DNA of 64,000 nt from Peribacillus deserti (lineage in GTDB: Bacteria > Bacillota > Bacilli > Bacillales > DSM-1321), in the NCBI RefSeq assembly GCF_016909175.1, contig NZ_JAFBFI010000006.1, forward strand, positions 62,001 to 126,000, given 5' to 3'. The position numbers were made by a program, and so were the translations under genes. This document shows positions 9,865 through 17,597 of the stretch, piece after piece; positions within the stretch are counted from its first letter, which is position 1; each line of letters begins with the position of its first letter. Below the pieces are notes generated by a model that was not told the origin of the DNA, did no database searches, and saw only the letters and a list, made by a program, of their open reading frames with translations.

Positions 9865-10751
9865 TTTTTCTTAACATCCAGCGAAATTCCGAAGATTTTA
9901 GCTTCCAGTTCTCTTCCTGTCGGTGTTGCCGCCAGGCCTCCCTGAGCAGTTTCCCTTAATCCAACCGGCATGGACAGGCCGATTTTGTACATGGCGTCAA
10001 TTACCTCATCACAGGGAATACGGCTTGTTATGCCTGCAAGTGCCATATCGGCAGCGATCATTGCGTTTGCGGCTCCCATGGCGTTCCTTTTCACGCATGG
10101 CACTTCTACCAGGCCGGCAACCGGGTCACAAACAAGGCCCAGCATATTTTTAAGAGTGATGGCCATCGCTTCTGCACTTTGCGAAGGAGTTCCCCCAGCT
10201 ATTTCGACTATTGCAGCTGCAGCCATACCTGCAGCCGATCCTACCTCTGCCTGGCATCCGCCTGCTGCCCCCGAAATGGATGCATTGTTTGCAACAACAA
10301 AACCAAATGCTCCTGACACAAATAAGAAATCGATCATTTGCTCTCTAGTCGGATTTATTTTATTTTTTACGGCAAACAACGTCCCAGGTACAACGCCAGC
10401 AGAACCTGCGGTCGGTGTAGCGCAGATTGTGCCCATTGCTGCATTCACTTCGTTGGTAGCAACGGCCTTGCTTACGGCATCCAAAATGATTTCGCCGGAG
10501 AGAAAATTGCCTTTTTTAATATACTCCTGAAGCAGAACCGCATCTCCGCCGGTTAACCCCGAATGGGAGTGGACGCCATTTAAGCCTCTCTCGATTGCTT
10601 TTTCCATAACCTCTAAATTTTTATCCATCATTCCGATAACTTGCTCTCTAGTTCGGCCTGTTACTTGCATTTCCTGCTCTATCATTATTTGAGAAATCTT
10701 TTTCCCCTGGCTTTCTGCTAATTCTACTAATTCCGCAACGTTCCGAAACAT
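9861..10751 (-). CDS. sdaAA: L-serine dehydratase, alpha subunit
   Basis: Catalytic subunit of the two-subunit iron-sulfur L-serine deaminase (serine to pyruvate and ammonia). 296 residues, with the glycine-rich family sequence GGCQAEVGSAAGMA and conserved cysteines (in AAGGCQ, VCDP, VPCVKRNA) suited to holding the 4Fe-4S cluster. Follows sdaAB by 15 bp. Confidence 0.95.
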   Translation of the reverse strand: MFRNVAELVELAESQGKKISQIMIEQEMQVTGRTREQVIGMMDKNLEVMEKAIERGLNGVHSHSGLTGGDAVLLQEYIKKGNFLSGEIILDAVSKAVATNEVNAAMGTICATPTAGSAGVVPGTLFAVKNKINPTREQMIDFLFVSGAFGFVVANNASISGAAGGCQAEVGSAAGMAAAAIVEIAGGTPSQSAEAMAITLKNMLGLVCDPVAGLVEVPCVKRNAMGAANAMIAADMALAGITSRIPCDEVIDAMYKIGLSMPVGLRETAQGGLAATPTGRELEAKIFGISLDVKKK

Positions 10752-10766
10752 AGGGATCGTCCTCTC

Positions 10767-11429
10767 TTAATCAACAATTTTAGTAACCTTAGTTATATTT
10801 GGAAGCGCTGTTATTTCATCCAAAACAGCCTGCTCTATATTTTGATCCACTTCAATAGTCATTAAGGCCATTTTTCCTTTTTCTTTACGTGACACATCCA
10901 TGTGGCCAATATTAATCTGATGCTTCGCTAATATGTTTGCTACGTTGGCAATCGCTCCAAAGCGGTCCTCGTGAACAACAAGAATCGCGGGATGGTGGCC
11001 TGAAAGTTTTAATTCAAAACCATTCAGTTCAATGATCTCTATCTTGCCTCCGCCTATAGAAATCCCAACCAATTCAAGCTCTCCGTTATCATCGCCGATT
11101 CGGACTCTTGCTGTATTAGGATGATCGGTTAAAGCATCTTCTTCTATGAATGTTATCTTCATTTCTTTTTCATTAGCCAGATCCAATGCATGGATAATCC
11201 GCTCGTCAAAGGTATCAAAATCTAGCAGCCCGCCTACGATGGCCACATCCGTACCATGTCCTTTATACGTTTTAGCAAATGAGCCATAAAATGAAATTTC
11301 TGCCCATTTCGGCTCTCTATTGAACAAATTTCTTGCCATTCTGCCGATTCGCGCTGCACCTGCTGTATGAGAACTTGAAGGGCCGATCATAATCGGACCG
11401 ATAATATCGAAAACACTTTTATACTTCAT
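10767..11429 (-). CDS. sdaAB: L-serine dehydratase, beta subunit
   Basis: Partner subunit of SdaAA. 220 residues: the N-terminal family motif IGPSSSHTAGAARIG (about 14-28) contributes to the serine site, and a C-terminal ACT domain from about residue 148 likely binds an amino-acid effector. An AAGGAGG is well placed before the ATG. The fakA terminator lies upstream, so sdaAB-sdaAA-recG are probably one transcript from a promoter in 11430-11540. TTGGCT and TATAAA, 16 bp apart, are possible elements, but I am not sure of them. Confidence 0.95.
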   Translation of the reverse strand: MKYKSVFDIIGPIMIGPSSSHTAGAARIGRMARNLFNREPKWAEISFYGSFAKTYKGHGTDVAIVGGLLDFDTFDERIIHALDLANEKEMKITFIEEDALTDHPNTARVRIGDDNGELELVGISIGGGKIEIIELNGFELKLSGHHPAILVVHEDRFGAIANVANILAKHQINIGHMDVSRKEKGKMALMTIEVDQNIEQAVLDEITALPNITKVTKIVD

Positions 11430-11543
11430 AATATTGTAATCCTCCTTAAAAGCTTTCTATAGGATCCATTTATAAACTCATAATTAAAGAAGCCAAGAAA
11501 AGCATAACGGAAAAAAGCGAATTAGGAAAGCTTTTTACACACT

Positions 11544-11580
11544 TAAAAAGGGCTGACTACATGAGCCAGACCCTTATCTT
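11544..11580 (-). terminator. Terminator of yloU-fakA transcript
   Basis: Minus-strand AAGGGTCTGGCT and AGTCAGCCCTT form a stem with a short loop, followed by TTTTTAAG. It lies about 45 nt past the fakA stop. Confidence 0.7.
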
Positions 11581-11623
11581 TTTAGTATACTGTATTAATC
11601 TTCATTTAGAAAAGAATATGTTC

Positions 11624-13306
11624 TTATTCAATTGAAAAAATGAATGAATATAATGGCTGTTTACCATTATGAACTTCAATTTCTACATCTTCAAATGTTT
11701 CCTCACAAAAAGCAATCAGTTGATCCACTTCTTCTTTCGACGTTTCTTCCCCGTAAATCACTGTCAGTATTTCAGCTTCTTCATTGATCATGGATGATAG
11801 CAAGTCCTTTGAAGCTTGAAGCTTATCCTGGTTCTTTACGATGATCTTCCCTTCCTCAATCCCCATAAAATCTCCGGTTGAGATGTCAAGGCCGTCGATT
11901 TGAGTATCACGCACAGCATAAGTGATCTGCCCTGTTTTTACATGTGAGAGTGCCTCTGTCATACTTTCTTCATTTTCTTCCGGTGATAATGCCGGGTTAA
12001 ATGCTAACAGTGCAGACATTCCCTGCGGAACCGTTTTTGAAGGAATAACAATGACCTTTTCTTCTGCCACTTCAGCCGCCTGCTGTGCAGCCATGATGAT
12101 GTTTTTGTTATTTGGCAAAATGATAACTGTGCGGGCATTTGCCTCTCTTACAGCCTGTACGATATCCTCTGTACTAGGATTCATCGTCTGGCCGCCTTCA
12201 ATCACTGATTTTGCACCAATACTCTTAAATAAATCCGAGATACCAGAGCCCATGGCCACAGACACTACACCAAATTCTTCTTTTTCTTTTGGTGCGGCTG
12301 GTTCAGTTTCTTTTAACACAGTGTGTGTTTCGCCGACAATCGATTCATGCTGCTGGCGCATATTATCTATTTTTATTTTAATCAGGCTTCCGAAGTTTTG
12401 ACCATAAGACAGGCATTCACCCGGCTGCTCAGAGTGAATGTGCACTTTCACTATTTCTTCGTCTGAAACCACTAATAATGAATCGCCAAACTGGCTTAAA
12501 TGATTTCTGAATGATTCTTCAGAGAATGCATTTTTTGCAAGCTTGTCCTTCTCAAATTTAACCATAAACTCTGTGCAGTAGCCAAACTCAATATCTGCCG
12601 TATTGATGTGACCCTGAACGGACATATGGTGCTCCGCATTAACCAATTCATCCATAGTAGCATGGCTTACTGGTGTGCCGGGCACTTCTTCGCCTTTTAA
12701 CTCAGCAAGAAATCCTTCGTACACGAATACCAGACCCTGGCCGCCGCTGTCGACGACTCCTACTTCCTTTAATACCGGAAGAAGATCGGGCGTTCTATTT
12801 AAAGATGCTTTAGCTTCTTTAACCGTGTCTTCCATGACTTGAATGATATCTTCATTCTGCTTCGCAGATTGAACGGCTCCTTTAGCAGCATCCTTCGCTA
12901 CCGTAAGAATAGTCCCTTCCACTGGCTTCATTACAGCCTTATAAGCTGTCTCTACTCCAGCTTCAAAAGCTTTAGCAAATTCTTCACTGTTAATAAACGG
13001 CTTATTTTCGATAGCTTTGGCAAATCCTCTGAAAAGCTGGGAAAGAATAACTCCTGAATTCCCGCGGGCCCCCATCAGCAAGCCTTTCGCAAGAGCATTT
13101 CCGACTTTCCCAATATGCTCCTGCACATTATTCTTTACCTCTTTGGCCCCGGACGTCATGGACAGGTTCATATTCGTTCCGGTGTCCCCGTCAGGAACAG
13201 GAAAAACGTTTAATGCGTCTACATATTCTGCATTTGCCGAAAGGCTGTTTGCACCCTTTAAGACCATCTCGGCAAAACGTTTTCCATCTAAGCTAGTTAT
13301 TGACAC
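11624..13306 (-). CDS. fakA: Fatty acid kinase, ATP-binding subunit FakA (YloV)
   Basis: Phosphorylates exogenous fatty acids bound to a FakB (DegV-type) partner, feeding them to PlsX/PlsY. The N-terminal DhaL/DAK2 kinase domain (about 1-210) has the metal/ATP motifs PVPDGDTGTNM at 37-47, GARGNSGVILSQL and DSGGQGL; a central and a C-terminal domain follow to residue 560. The GTG start has AAGGAGG 7 nt upstream. 16 bp after yloU. Functionally linked to the plsX cluster a few kilobases away. Confidence 0.94.
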   Translation of the reverse strand: MSITSLDGKRFAEMVLKGANSLSANAEYVDALNVFPVPDGDTGTNMNLSMTSGAKEVKNNVQEHIGKVGNALAKGLLMGARGNSGVILSQLFRGFAKAIENKPFINSEEFAKAFEAGVETAYKAVMKPVEGTILTVAKDAAKGAVQSAKQNEDIIQVMEDTVKEAKASLNRTPDLLPVLKEVGVVDSGGQGLVFVYEGFLAELKGEEVPGTPVSHATMDELVNAEHHMSVQGHINTADIEFGYCTEFMVKFEKDKLAKNAFSEESFRNHLSQFGDSLLVVSDEEIVKVHIHSEQPGECLSYGQNFGSLIKIKIDNMRQQHESIVGETHTVLKETEPAAPKEKEEFGVVSVAMGSGISDLFKSIGAKSVIEGGQTMNPSTEDIVQAVREANARTVIILPNNKNIIMAAQQAAEVAEEKVIVIPSKTVPQGMSALLAFNPALSPEENEESMTEALSHVKTGQITYAVRDTQIDGLDISTGDFMGIEEGKIIVKNQDKLQASKDLLSSMINEEAEILTVIYGEETSKEEVDQLIAFCEETFEDVEIEVHNGKQPLYSFIFSIE

Positions 13307-13322
13307 AAATGTTTCCTCCTTA

Positions 13323-13685
13323 CTAAGGGTTCGTTACACGAACTCCCTGTACATAAATGTTTACGGAATCCAGTTCTAGTCCCGCAGTTTTGTCCAGGGT
13401 GTATTTTACTTTAGATTGAACATTATGAGCTATTTCAGAGATTTTCGTTCCATAGCTTACAATTATGTACATATCAATATGGACCTGCTCATTTTCCTGA
13501 CGTACAATAACACCTTTGGTGAAATTTTCTCTGCGCAGAATTTCAGCAATGCCATCCTTAAATTGTTTCTTGGAAGCCATACCCACAATACCGTAACAGT
13601 CGATCGCCGCTCCACCTGCAATTGTAGCGATCACTTCATTGGATATATCAATCTGTCCGAATTTCGTATTTAACTCAATGGACAT
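13323..13685 (-). CDS. yloU: Asp23/Gls24 family envelope-stress protein YloU
   Basis: 120-residue protein of the Asp23/Gls24 (DUF322) family, whose molecular role is not well established. The sequence TIAGGAAIDCYGIVGMASK and the DMYIIVSYGTKISEIAHNVQ stretch are characteristic. The frame continues 37 codons further upstream, but the ATG at 13685 has AAGGGGAAG before it and matches the family start. In Bacillus it is a constant upstream neighbour of fakA and faces rpmB. Confidence 0.92.
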   Translation of the reverse strand: MSIELNTKFGQIDISNEVIATIAGGAAIDCYGIVGMASKKQFKDGIAEILRRENFTKGVIVRQENEQVHIDMYIIVSYGTKISEIAHNVQSKVKYTLDKTAGLELDSVNIYVQGVRVTNP

Positions 13686-13775
13686 ATTATCTTCCCCTTC
13701 CTGAGAAATCTCATTAGCTACAGACCATTTTACTATAGTAAGGGCAGATTTAAAAGTCCCAGTATGTTCTGTTAT

Positions 13776-13807
13776 ATTATAAAGCAAGGGGTACAACTAT
13801 ATGTCAA
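13776..13807 (-). promoter_or_regulatory. Candidate yloU-fakA promoter
   Basis: Minus-strand TTGACA (13802-13807) and TATAAT (13776-13781) both match the sigma-A consensus exactly. The 20-bp spacing is longer than the usual 17, so the assignment is tentative. Confidence 0.4.
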
Positions 13808-13943
13808 GGTATTTTTCTTGAAAGTGGCTGCTAGAACTATTGCATTCTTGTAATATGTATGATAAATTATTAAAGTGTTTCTAAAGACTTAAGAGACTGA
13901 AGTTAATAACTTAAGCATGTTCTTAGTAAGGAGGGAATAAAAC

Positions 13944-14132
13944 ATGGCACGTAAATGTGTAATTACAGGCAAAGGAACTCGTTCCGGTAATACCCGCTCA
14001 CACGCAATGAACGCTAGCAAACGTACTTGGGGTGCAAACCTTCAAAAAGTTCGCATTCTAGTTGACGGAAAACCAAAACGTGTATACGTTTCTGCAAGAG
14101 CGCTTAAATCAGGTAAAGTAGAACGCGTATAA
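13944..14132 (+). CDS. rpmB: 50S ribosomal protein L28
   Basis: 62-residue basic protein of the large ribosomal subunit. The first cysteine-containing segment [11 protein letters not shown] and the remainder match L28; only one of the metal-binding cysteines of the C+ form is kept (a C- or partly degenerate form). TAAGGAGGG precedes the ATG. One of only two plus-strand genes, divergent from yloU. A weak promoter (TTGCAT and TAAATT, 17 bp apart, 13840-13870) is possible. Confidence 0.97.
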   Translation: MARKCVITGKGTRSGNTRSHAMNASKRTWGANLQKVRILVDGKPKRVYVSARALKSGKVERV

Positions 14133-14138
14133 GACAAC

Positions 14139-14167
14139 GGCATCCATTTATAGGATGCCTTTTTTTA
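14139..14167 (+). terminator. rpmB terminator
   Basis: Perfect stem GGCATCC/GGATGCC with a 7-nt loop followed by seven T, starting 7 nt after the rpmB stop. Confidence 0.92.
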
Positions 14168-14172
14168 TTTTA

Positions 14173-14455
14173 AAGCGGAAAGCGGTGCCTTTCACTTATG
14201 ATTCTTTTATGCTAAATGATTAATCTGATACATATAGAACATTCAAATATATAGAAAGGCAGAGACCTGATAAAGCAGACTTGCTGATTGGCGAGCGACA
14301 GCGAAGACAGAAGCTTAGTCGCACTTATGCGCCAGCCAAGCACAAGACTAGCAGGCCGATGGGAAGCGGTTTTCTTCCCGTTGGACTGCTTGGCTTGTGT
14401 CTCGAAGGTCTCAGCTTGCAGCTGGATAGAAGGAAAAGCGGAGAACGGTGCTTTT
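14173..14455 (+). repeat. Hairpin repeat element, copy 2 (A-type with 66-bp insert)
   Basis: Starts at GCGGAAAGCGGTGCC (14175). Its outer stem is GAGACCT (14262-14268) with AGGTCTC (14406-14412); inner stems are AAGCACAAG/CTTGTG and GGGAAG/CTTCCC. Between ACCTGA and CAAGCA it carries a 66-bp insert (14271-14336) that can itself fold (GCGAC/GTCGC, GGCG/CGCC). Ends with AGCTTGCAGCTGGATAG and GCGGAGAACGGTGC. Two short frames across it are not credible genes. Confidence 0.88.
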
Positions 14456-14523
14456 CCGTTTATTATTTCTTATAGCTCAATGATGATCAATAATTGAACA
14501 ATAAAAGTCTCTGCGGAAAAGCA

Positions 14524-14650
14524 GACACCTGACAGACATAAGACGAGCCCCAGCGAAAGGCCGCTTTTGCCTTTTGATGGGGATTGACTTATGGCCGAAG
14601 GTGGCAGTTCGCAGCTAGACATCACCTAAAAGTGTAGAACGGTGCCTTCT
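14524..14650 (+). repeat. Hairpin repeat element, copy 3 (B-type)
   Basis: Outer stem GACACCT (14524-14530) with AGGTGGC (14599-14605). Inner stems are CATAAG/CTTATG, GCCCC/GGGG and AAAGGC/GCCTTT around CGCTTTT. The tail AGTTCGCAGCTAGAC leads to AGAACGGTGCC. It forms an A-B pair with copy 2, separated by an AT-rich linker. Confidence 0.85.
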
Positions 14651-14733
14651 TTCTTTATATAAAAATACCTACTAAGCTGAATGACCAGGTTAATGCATCG
14701 AAGTACAAGGCACATAATCTGAAAGTGAATCCT

Positions 14734-14815
14734 CATAAATTCCAATTTACCCCTCGCAAATTTTAATTTTCCCCCATAAATTTTGAATTACCCCTCGTAA
14801 ATTTCTATTTACCCC
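14734..14815. repeat. Periodic array A: four 20-21 bp units
   Basis: Four consecutive units begin at 14734, 14755, 14775 and 14796 and follow the pattern CRYAAATTNNNAATTTACCCC. A fifth starts (CGTAA) and decays. Read on the minus strand the unit is GGGGTAAATNNNAATTTAYG, resembling array B at 34.2 kb. There are no spacers and no open reading frame. Confidence 0.8.
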
Positions 14816-15050
14816 CGTAACCCGCCTGCCTCCCCACTGTCAGACATACACACTCGTCCGAAAAATAGCAATTGAAACCATTTTTCATTTAAATTAATTA
14901 TTACTTATTATTTCTTTACACGTTTTTGGCTTTAATGTACCTAGATGAGTACAAAAGCACAGATATGACCATGCGCCTGCTTCATAAGAGAATTGCCATC
15001 TGGATCAGTATCTCAGACTCCTCAAAATTTGCTCCCACCATATTAAAACC
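14816..15050. other. Non-coding remainder of the rpmB-spoVM gap
   Basis: No credible reading frame or hairpin is visible. It holds ACTCGTCCGAAAAA (14852-14865), which recurs nearly unchanged at 32874-32887 beside the other large repeat block. The rest is AT-rich sequence between two convergent genes. Confidence 0.5.
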
Positions 15051-15084
15051 AAAAAAACACCCCCTTCCATCGAAAGAGGGTGTT
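15051..15084 (-). terminator. spoVM terminator
   Basis: Minus-strand AACACCCTCTTTC and GAAGGGGGTGTT pair around GATG and are followed by seven T, 35 nt after the spoVM stop. Confidence 0.9.
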
Positions 15085-15118
15085 CATCTGATAAAATGAT
15101 AAATAATTAGTGCTGCTG

Positions 15119-15199
15119 TCAATCCTTTTTAAATACTCCCAAGCAAGCCCTAACCAAACCGCCCAAGAATCTTGGTAGTTTAATCGTATAAAATTTCAT
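15119..15199 (-). CDS. spoVM: Stage V sporulation protein SpoVM (26 residues)
   Basis: Amphipathic-helix peptide made in the mother cell that recognises the convex forespore membrane, anchors SpoIVA and inhibits FtsH. The 26 residues start MKFYTIKLPRFLGGLVRACL and end GVFKKD, the same length as the B. subtilis peptide and with its key Pro9 retained. A GAGGAGGGG lies 5 nt before the ATG. The position between thiN and rpmB is the conserved one. I see no clear sigma-E promoter in the 83 bp upstream; co-transcription with thiN is possible. Confidence 0.96.
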   Translation of the reverse strand: MKFYTIKLPRFLGGLVRACLGVFKKD

Positions 15200-15282
15200 A
15201 AAGCCCCTCCTCATAAAATCTCACACAAATTATTCAACTTATTAGCGGATATAGGAAGAGATATCCCTCTTATAAGAGTGAT

Positions 15283-15936
15283 TTAATCACTGCTTCTTAC
15301 CACCAATAATATGCCTTCCTCGAATGAAAAAGTACCATCTTCATAAAGAAGTTCATTACTAATACATAGTGTAGACCCCATGCTAATATTCCTGTTTTCG
15401 AGCGGGTATTTAAATCCTCGTAAGGTGATACCCTTTATTTCAGGTGTTATAGGAATAAATGATATATATTTTTTGTTTTGCAGCTTTTTAACACCGTAGG
15501 TACCAGGAGTTTTCAGGAATAGAATATTTGTTGTGTCCTCTATGTATATGTGAGATTGGGGCTGATTGATTAGGCCTGGCTGGGCAAGCAGCTGTATATT
15601 TGCAAGGTAATGGTCCGCACGTCCGCCTGTTGCACCAAAAAGGATAATTTTCTCAGGCTTTTTGCTCATCGCCCACTCAAGCGCGATTTCAAGATCTGTT
15701 TGGTCTTTTTGAGAAGGATATATATGCAGATGGCCCAATTGTTCCTGCAAAAAGTTCAACTCTTCGCTGGTAACAGAATCAAAATCTCCAAATGCCTCAT
15801 TCGGCTGGATGCCTATCCGGATGAGGGAATAAACACCACGGTCCACTCCAGCCCAGATCACATCCGGTCGGTCTTTGTATGGATGTAGATCGGGCACCAG
15901 CTCCAAGGGTCCTCCTGCTAAAATACAAATAATCAT
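15283..15936 (-). CDS. thiN: Thiamine pyrophosphokinase
   Basis: Transfers pyrophosphate from ATP to thiamine to give the cofactor thiamine diphosphate. 217 residues: N-terminal catalytic domain with AGVDRGVYSLIRIGIQP, FGDFDSV and DQTDLEIALEWA, then the GATGGRADHYLANIQLL motif, and a beta-rich C-terminal thiamine-binding domain. CAGGAGAGG is upstream of the ATG. A strong hairpin with a T-run ends only about 29 nt before the start codon. Confidence 0.95.
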   Translation of the reverse strand: MIICILAGGPLELVPDLHPYKDRPDVIWAGVDRGVYSLIRIGIQPNEAFGDFDSVTSEELNFLQEQLGHLHIYPSQKDQTDLEIALEWAMSKKPEKIILFGATGGRADHYLANIQLLAQPGLINQPQSHIYIEDTTNILFLKTPGTYGVKKLQNKKYISFIPITPEIKGITLRGFKYPLENRNISMGSTLCISNELLYEDGTFSFEEGILLVVRSSD

Positions 15937-15964
15937 AAGAAGTTCCTCTCCTGCATTCCAGTTT

Positions 15965-15996
15965 AAAAAAAGGAGGCTGCACTACAGCCTCCCCCC
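15965..15996 (-). terminator. Terminator between rpe and thiN
   Basis: Minus-strand GGGAGGCTG and CAGCCTCC form a 9-bp stem around TAGTG, followed by seven T. It separates rpe from thiN although thiN starts immediately after it. Confidence 0.88.
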
Positions 15997-16006
15997 AACA
16001 AGATGT

Positions 16007-16654
16007 CTACTCTTTCTTTAGTGCCTGAATGGCTTTAGCCCGGTCTGGCTGATTATAAACAGCTGATCCCGCTACAAGTACGGTTGCGCCATTTTCAATG
16101 CATAACTTTGCAGTTTGTTCATTAACCCCGCCGTCAACCTCTATCTCAATAACTGCCCCTAATTCTGAAGCCATTTCCTTAACCTTTTTAATTTTAGGAA
16201 GGACGCCAGAGATAAAGGACTGACCGCCAAAACCAGGGTTTACCGACATCAATAGAACCATATCTACATCTTCGATAACGTGCTGTATGCTTTCAACCGG
16301 TGTAGATGGATTTAGAACAACACCAGCTTTTACTCCAAACGACTTGATTAACTGAACCGTTCTATGGAGATGGCGGCTTGCTTCTACATGGACCGTAATA
16401 AAATCTGCACCAGCATTCGCAAAAGCCTCAATATATCTATCCGGATCTTCAATCATGAGATGGACATCCAGAGGAAGCTTGGTGATTGGGCGTACTGCCT
16501 CAACAATTAATGGTCCGATCGTAATATTTGGAACGAAATGTCCGTCCATTACATCAATATGGATGAGATCGGCCCCTCCTCTTTCCACATCCTTAATCTC
16601 TTCTCCCAATCTTGAAAAATCGGCAGATAAAATGGATGGAGCAATTTTCACCAT
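16007..16654 (-). CDS. rpe: Ribulose-phosphate 3-epimerase
   Basis: Interconverts ribulose 5-phosphate and xylulose 5-phosphate in the pentose phosphate pathway. 215-residue TIM barrel: APSILSADF start, metal-binding HIDVMDGHFVPN (about 32-43), HLMIEDPDRYI, and the phosphate-binding SVNPGFGGQSF and EVDGGVN segments. 5 bp after rsgA in the conserved prpC-prkC-rsgA-rpe order. Confidence 0.97.
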   Translation of the reverse strand: MVKIAPSILSADFSRLGEEIKDVERGGADLIHIDVMDGHFVPNITIGPLIVEAVRPITKLPLDVHLMIEDPDRYIEAFANAGADFITVHVEASRHLHRTVQLIKSFGVKAGVVLNPSTPVESIQHVIEDVDMVLLMSVNPGFGGQSFISGVLPKIKKVKEMASELGAVIEIEVDGGVNEQTAKLCIENGATVLVAGSAVYNQPDRAKAIQALKKE

Positions 16655-16659
16655 AACTG

Positions 16660-17541
16660 TTAATACCTCGGCTTTCGGTCTCTAATTTCCTGTAAAAACT
16701 CTAGATAATGGTCATAGCGGTAAGGCGGAATTTCTCCGCTTTCATATGCCGCTTTCACTGCACATTTTGGCTCTTTATCATGGACGCAGCCCCTGAATTT
16801 ACAGTTTTCACTAATTTCCAATAAATCCGGGAAGCAGAAATTGAGATCTTCTACTTCGACATTGGTAAATTCCAGAGAACTAAATCCGGGAGTGTCTGCT
16901 ACCAGACCATCGCCTATGTGGATCAACTCAACATGCCTTGTAGTATGCTTTCCCCGGCCTAAATGCTGGGATATATCATTTGTCTTGAGCTCTAATTCAG
17001 GACGAAGTGCATTCAGCAGCGTTGATTTGCCAACACCTGACTGTCCCGCGAAAACACTTGTCTGCCCCTCAATATAGGGAAGAAGCATTTCAATTCCTTC
17101 TTGTGTAACAGATGAAGTGGCAAGGACTGGATACCCTATTTTTGAATAGTCCTCAACATACTTATCAATCGTTTTTTTAGCCGTTTCCTCTAAAAGATCC
17201 ATTTTTGTAATGCAAATAAGCGGTTTAATATGATTTGCTTCTATTAATACTAAAAACCGATCTAATAAAACCGTGCTAAAATTAGGTTCCACAGCTGAAA
17301 ACACAAGTATGGCCTGATCGACATTGGCAATGGGAGGGCGGACCAGTTCGTTATATCTATCTTTTATTTCTAATACATATCCCTCTTTGTCATTTTCAGC
17401 CTGGTACACCACTTCGTCTCCGACTAATGGGGTAATTTTATCTTTCCTAAACGTTCCTCTGCCCCGGCATTGTATGAGTTGTTCTCCATCGAGTACATAA
17501 TAAAACCCGCTCAGAGCCTTGACTATTTTGCCTGCTGGCAT
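16660..17541 (-). CDS. rsgA: Ribosome small subunit-dependent GTPase RsgA (CpgA)
   Basis: Late-acting 30S assembly GTPase. 293 residues: N-terminal OB fold (1-70), circularly permuted G domain with ITKMDL (G4) before the P-loop GQSGVGKST and DTPGF (G3), and a C-terminal zinc finger CKFRGCVHDKEPKC (Cys-Cys-His-Cys). In B. subtilis this protein is a substrate of PrkC, encoded just upstream here. Confidence 0.97.
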   Translation of the reverse strand: MPAGKIVKALSGFYYVLDGEQLIQCRGRGTFRKDKITPLVGDEVVYQAENDKEGYVLEIKDRYNELVRPPIANVDQAILVFSAVEPNFSTVLLDRFLVLIEANHIKPLICITKMDLLEETAKKTIDKYVEDYSKIGYPVLATSSVTQEGIEMLLPYIEGQTSVFAGQSGVGKSTLLNALRPELELKTNDISQHLGRGKHTTRHVELIHIGDGLVADTPGFSSLEFTNVEVEDLNFCFPDLLEISENCKFRGCVHDKEPKCAVKAAYESGEIPPYRYDHYLEFLQEIRDRKPRY

Positions 17542-17597
17542 AGTTTCACTCCTTGTTTACTAAACTTAAAAGCTTTTGTAAAAGATATTGATAAAGC

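Noticed and set aside
14281-14497. Two overlapping plus-strand frames of 64-69 residues downstream of rpmB
   Set aside because: They run through hairpin copy 2 and its insert, with no ribosome site; the same frames are broken in other copies.
15200-15282. Sigma-E promoter for spoVM
   Set aside because: I looked for the mother-cell consensus in the gap, but no pair of elements with acceptable spacing was convincing.
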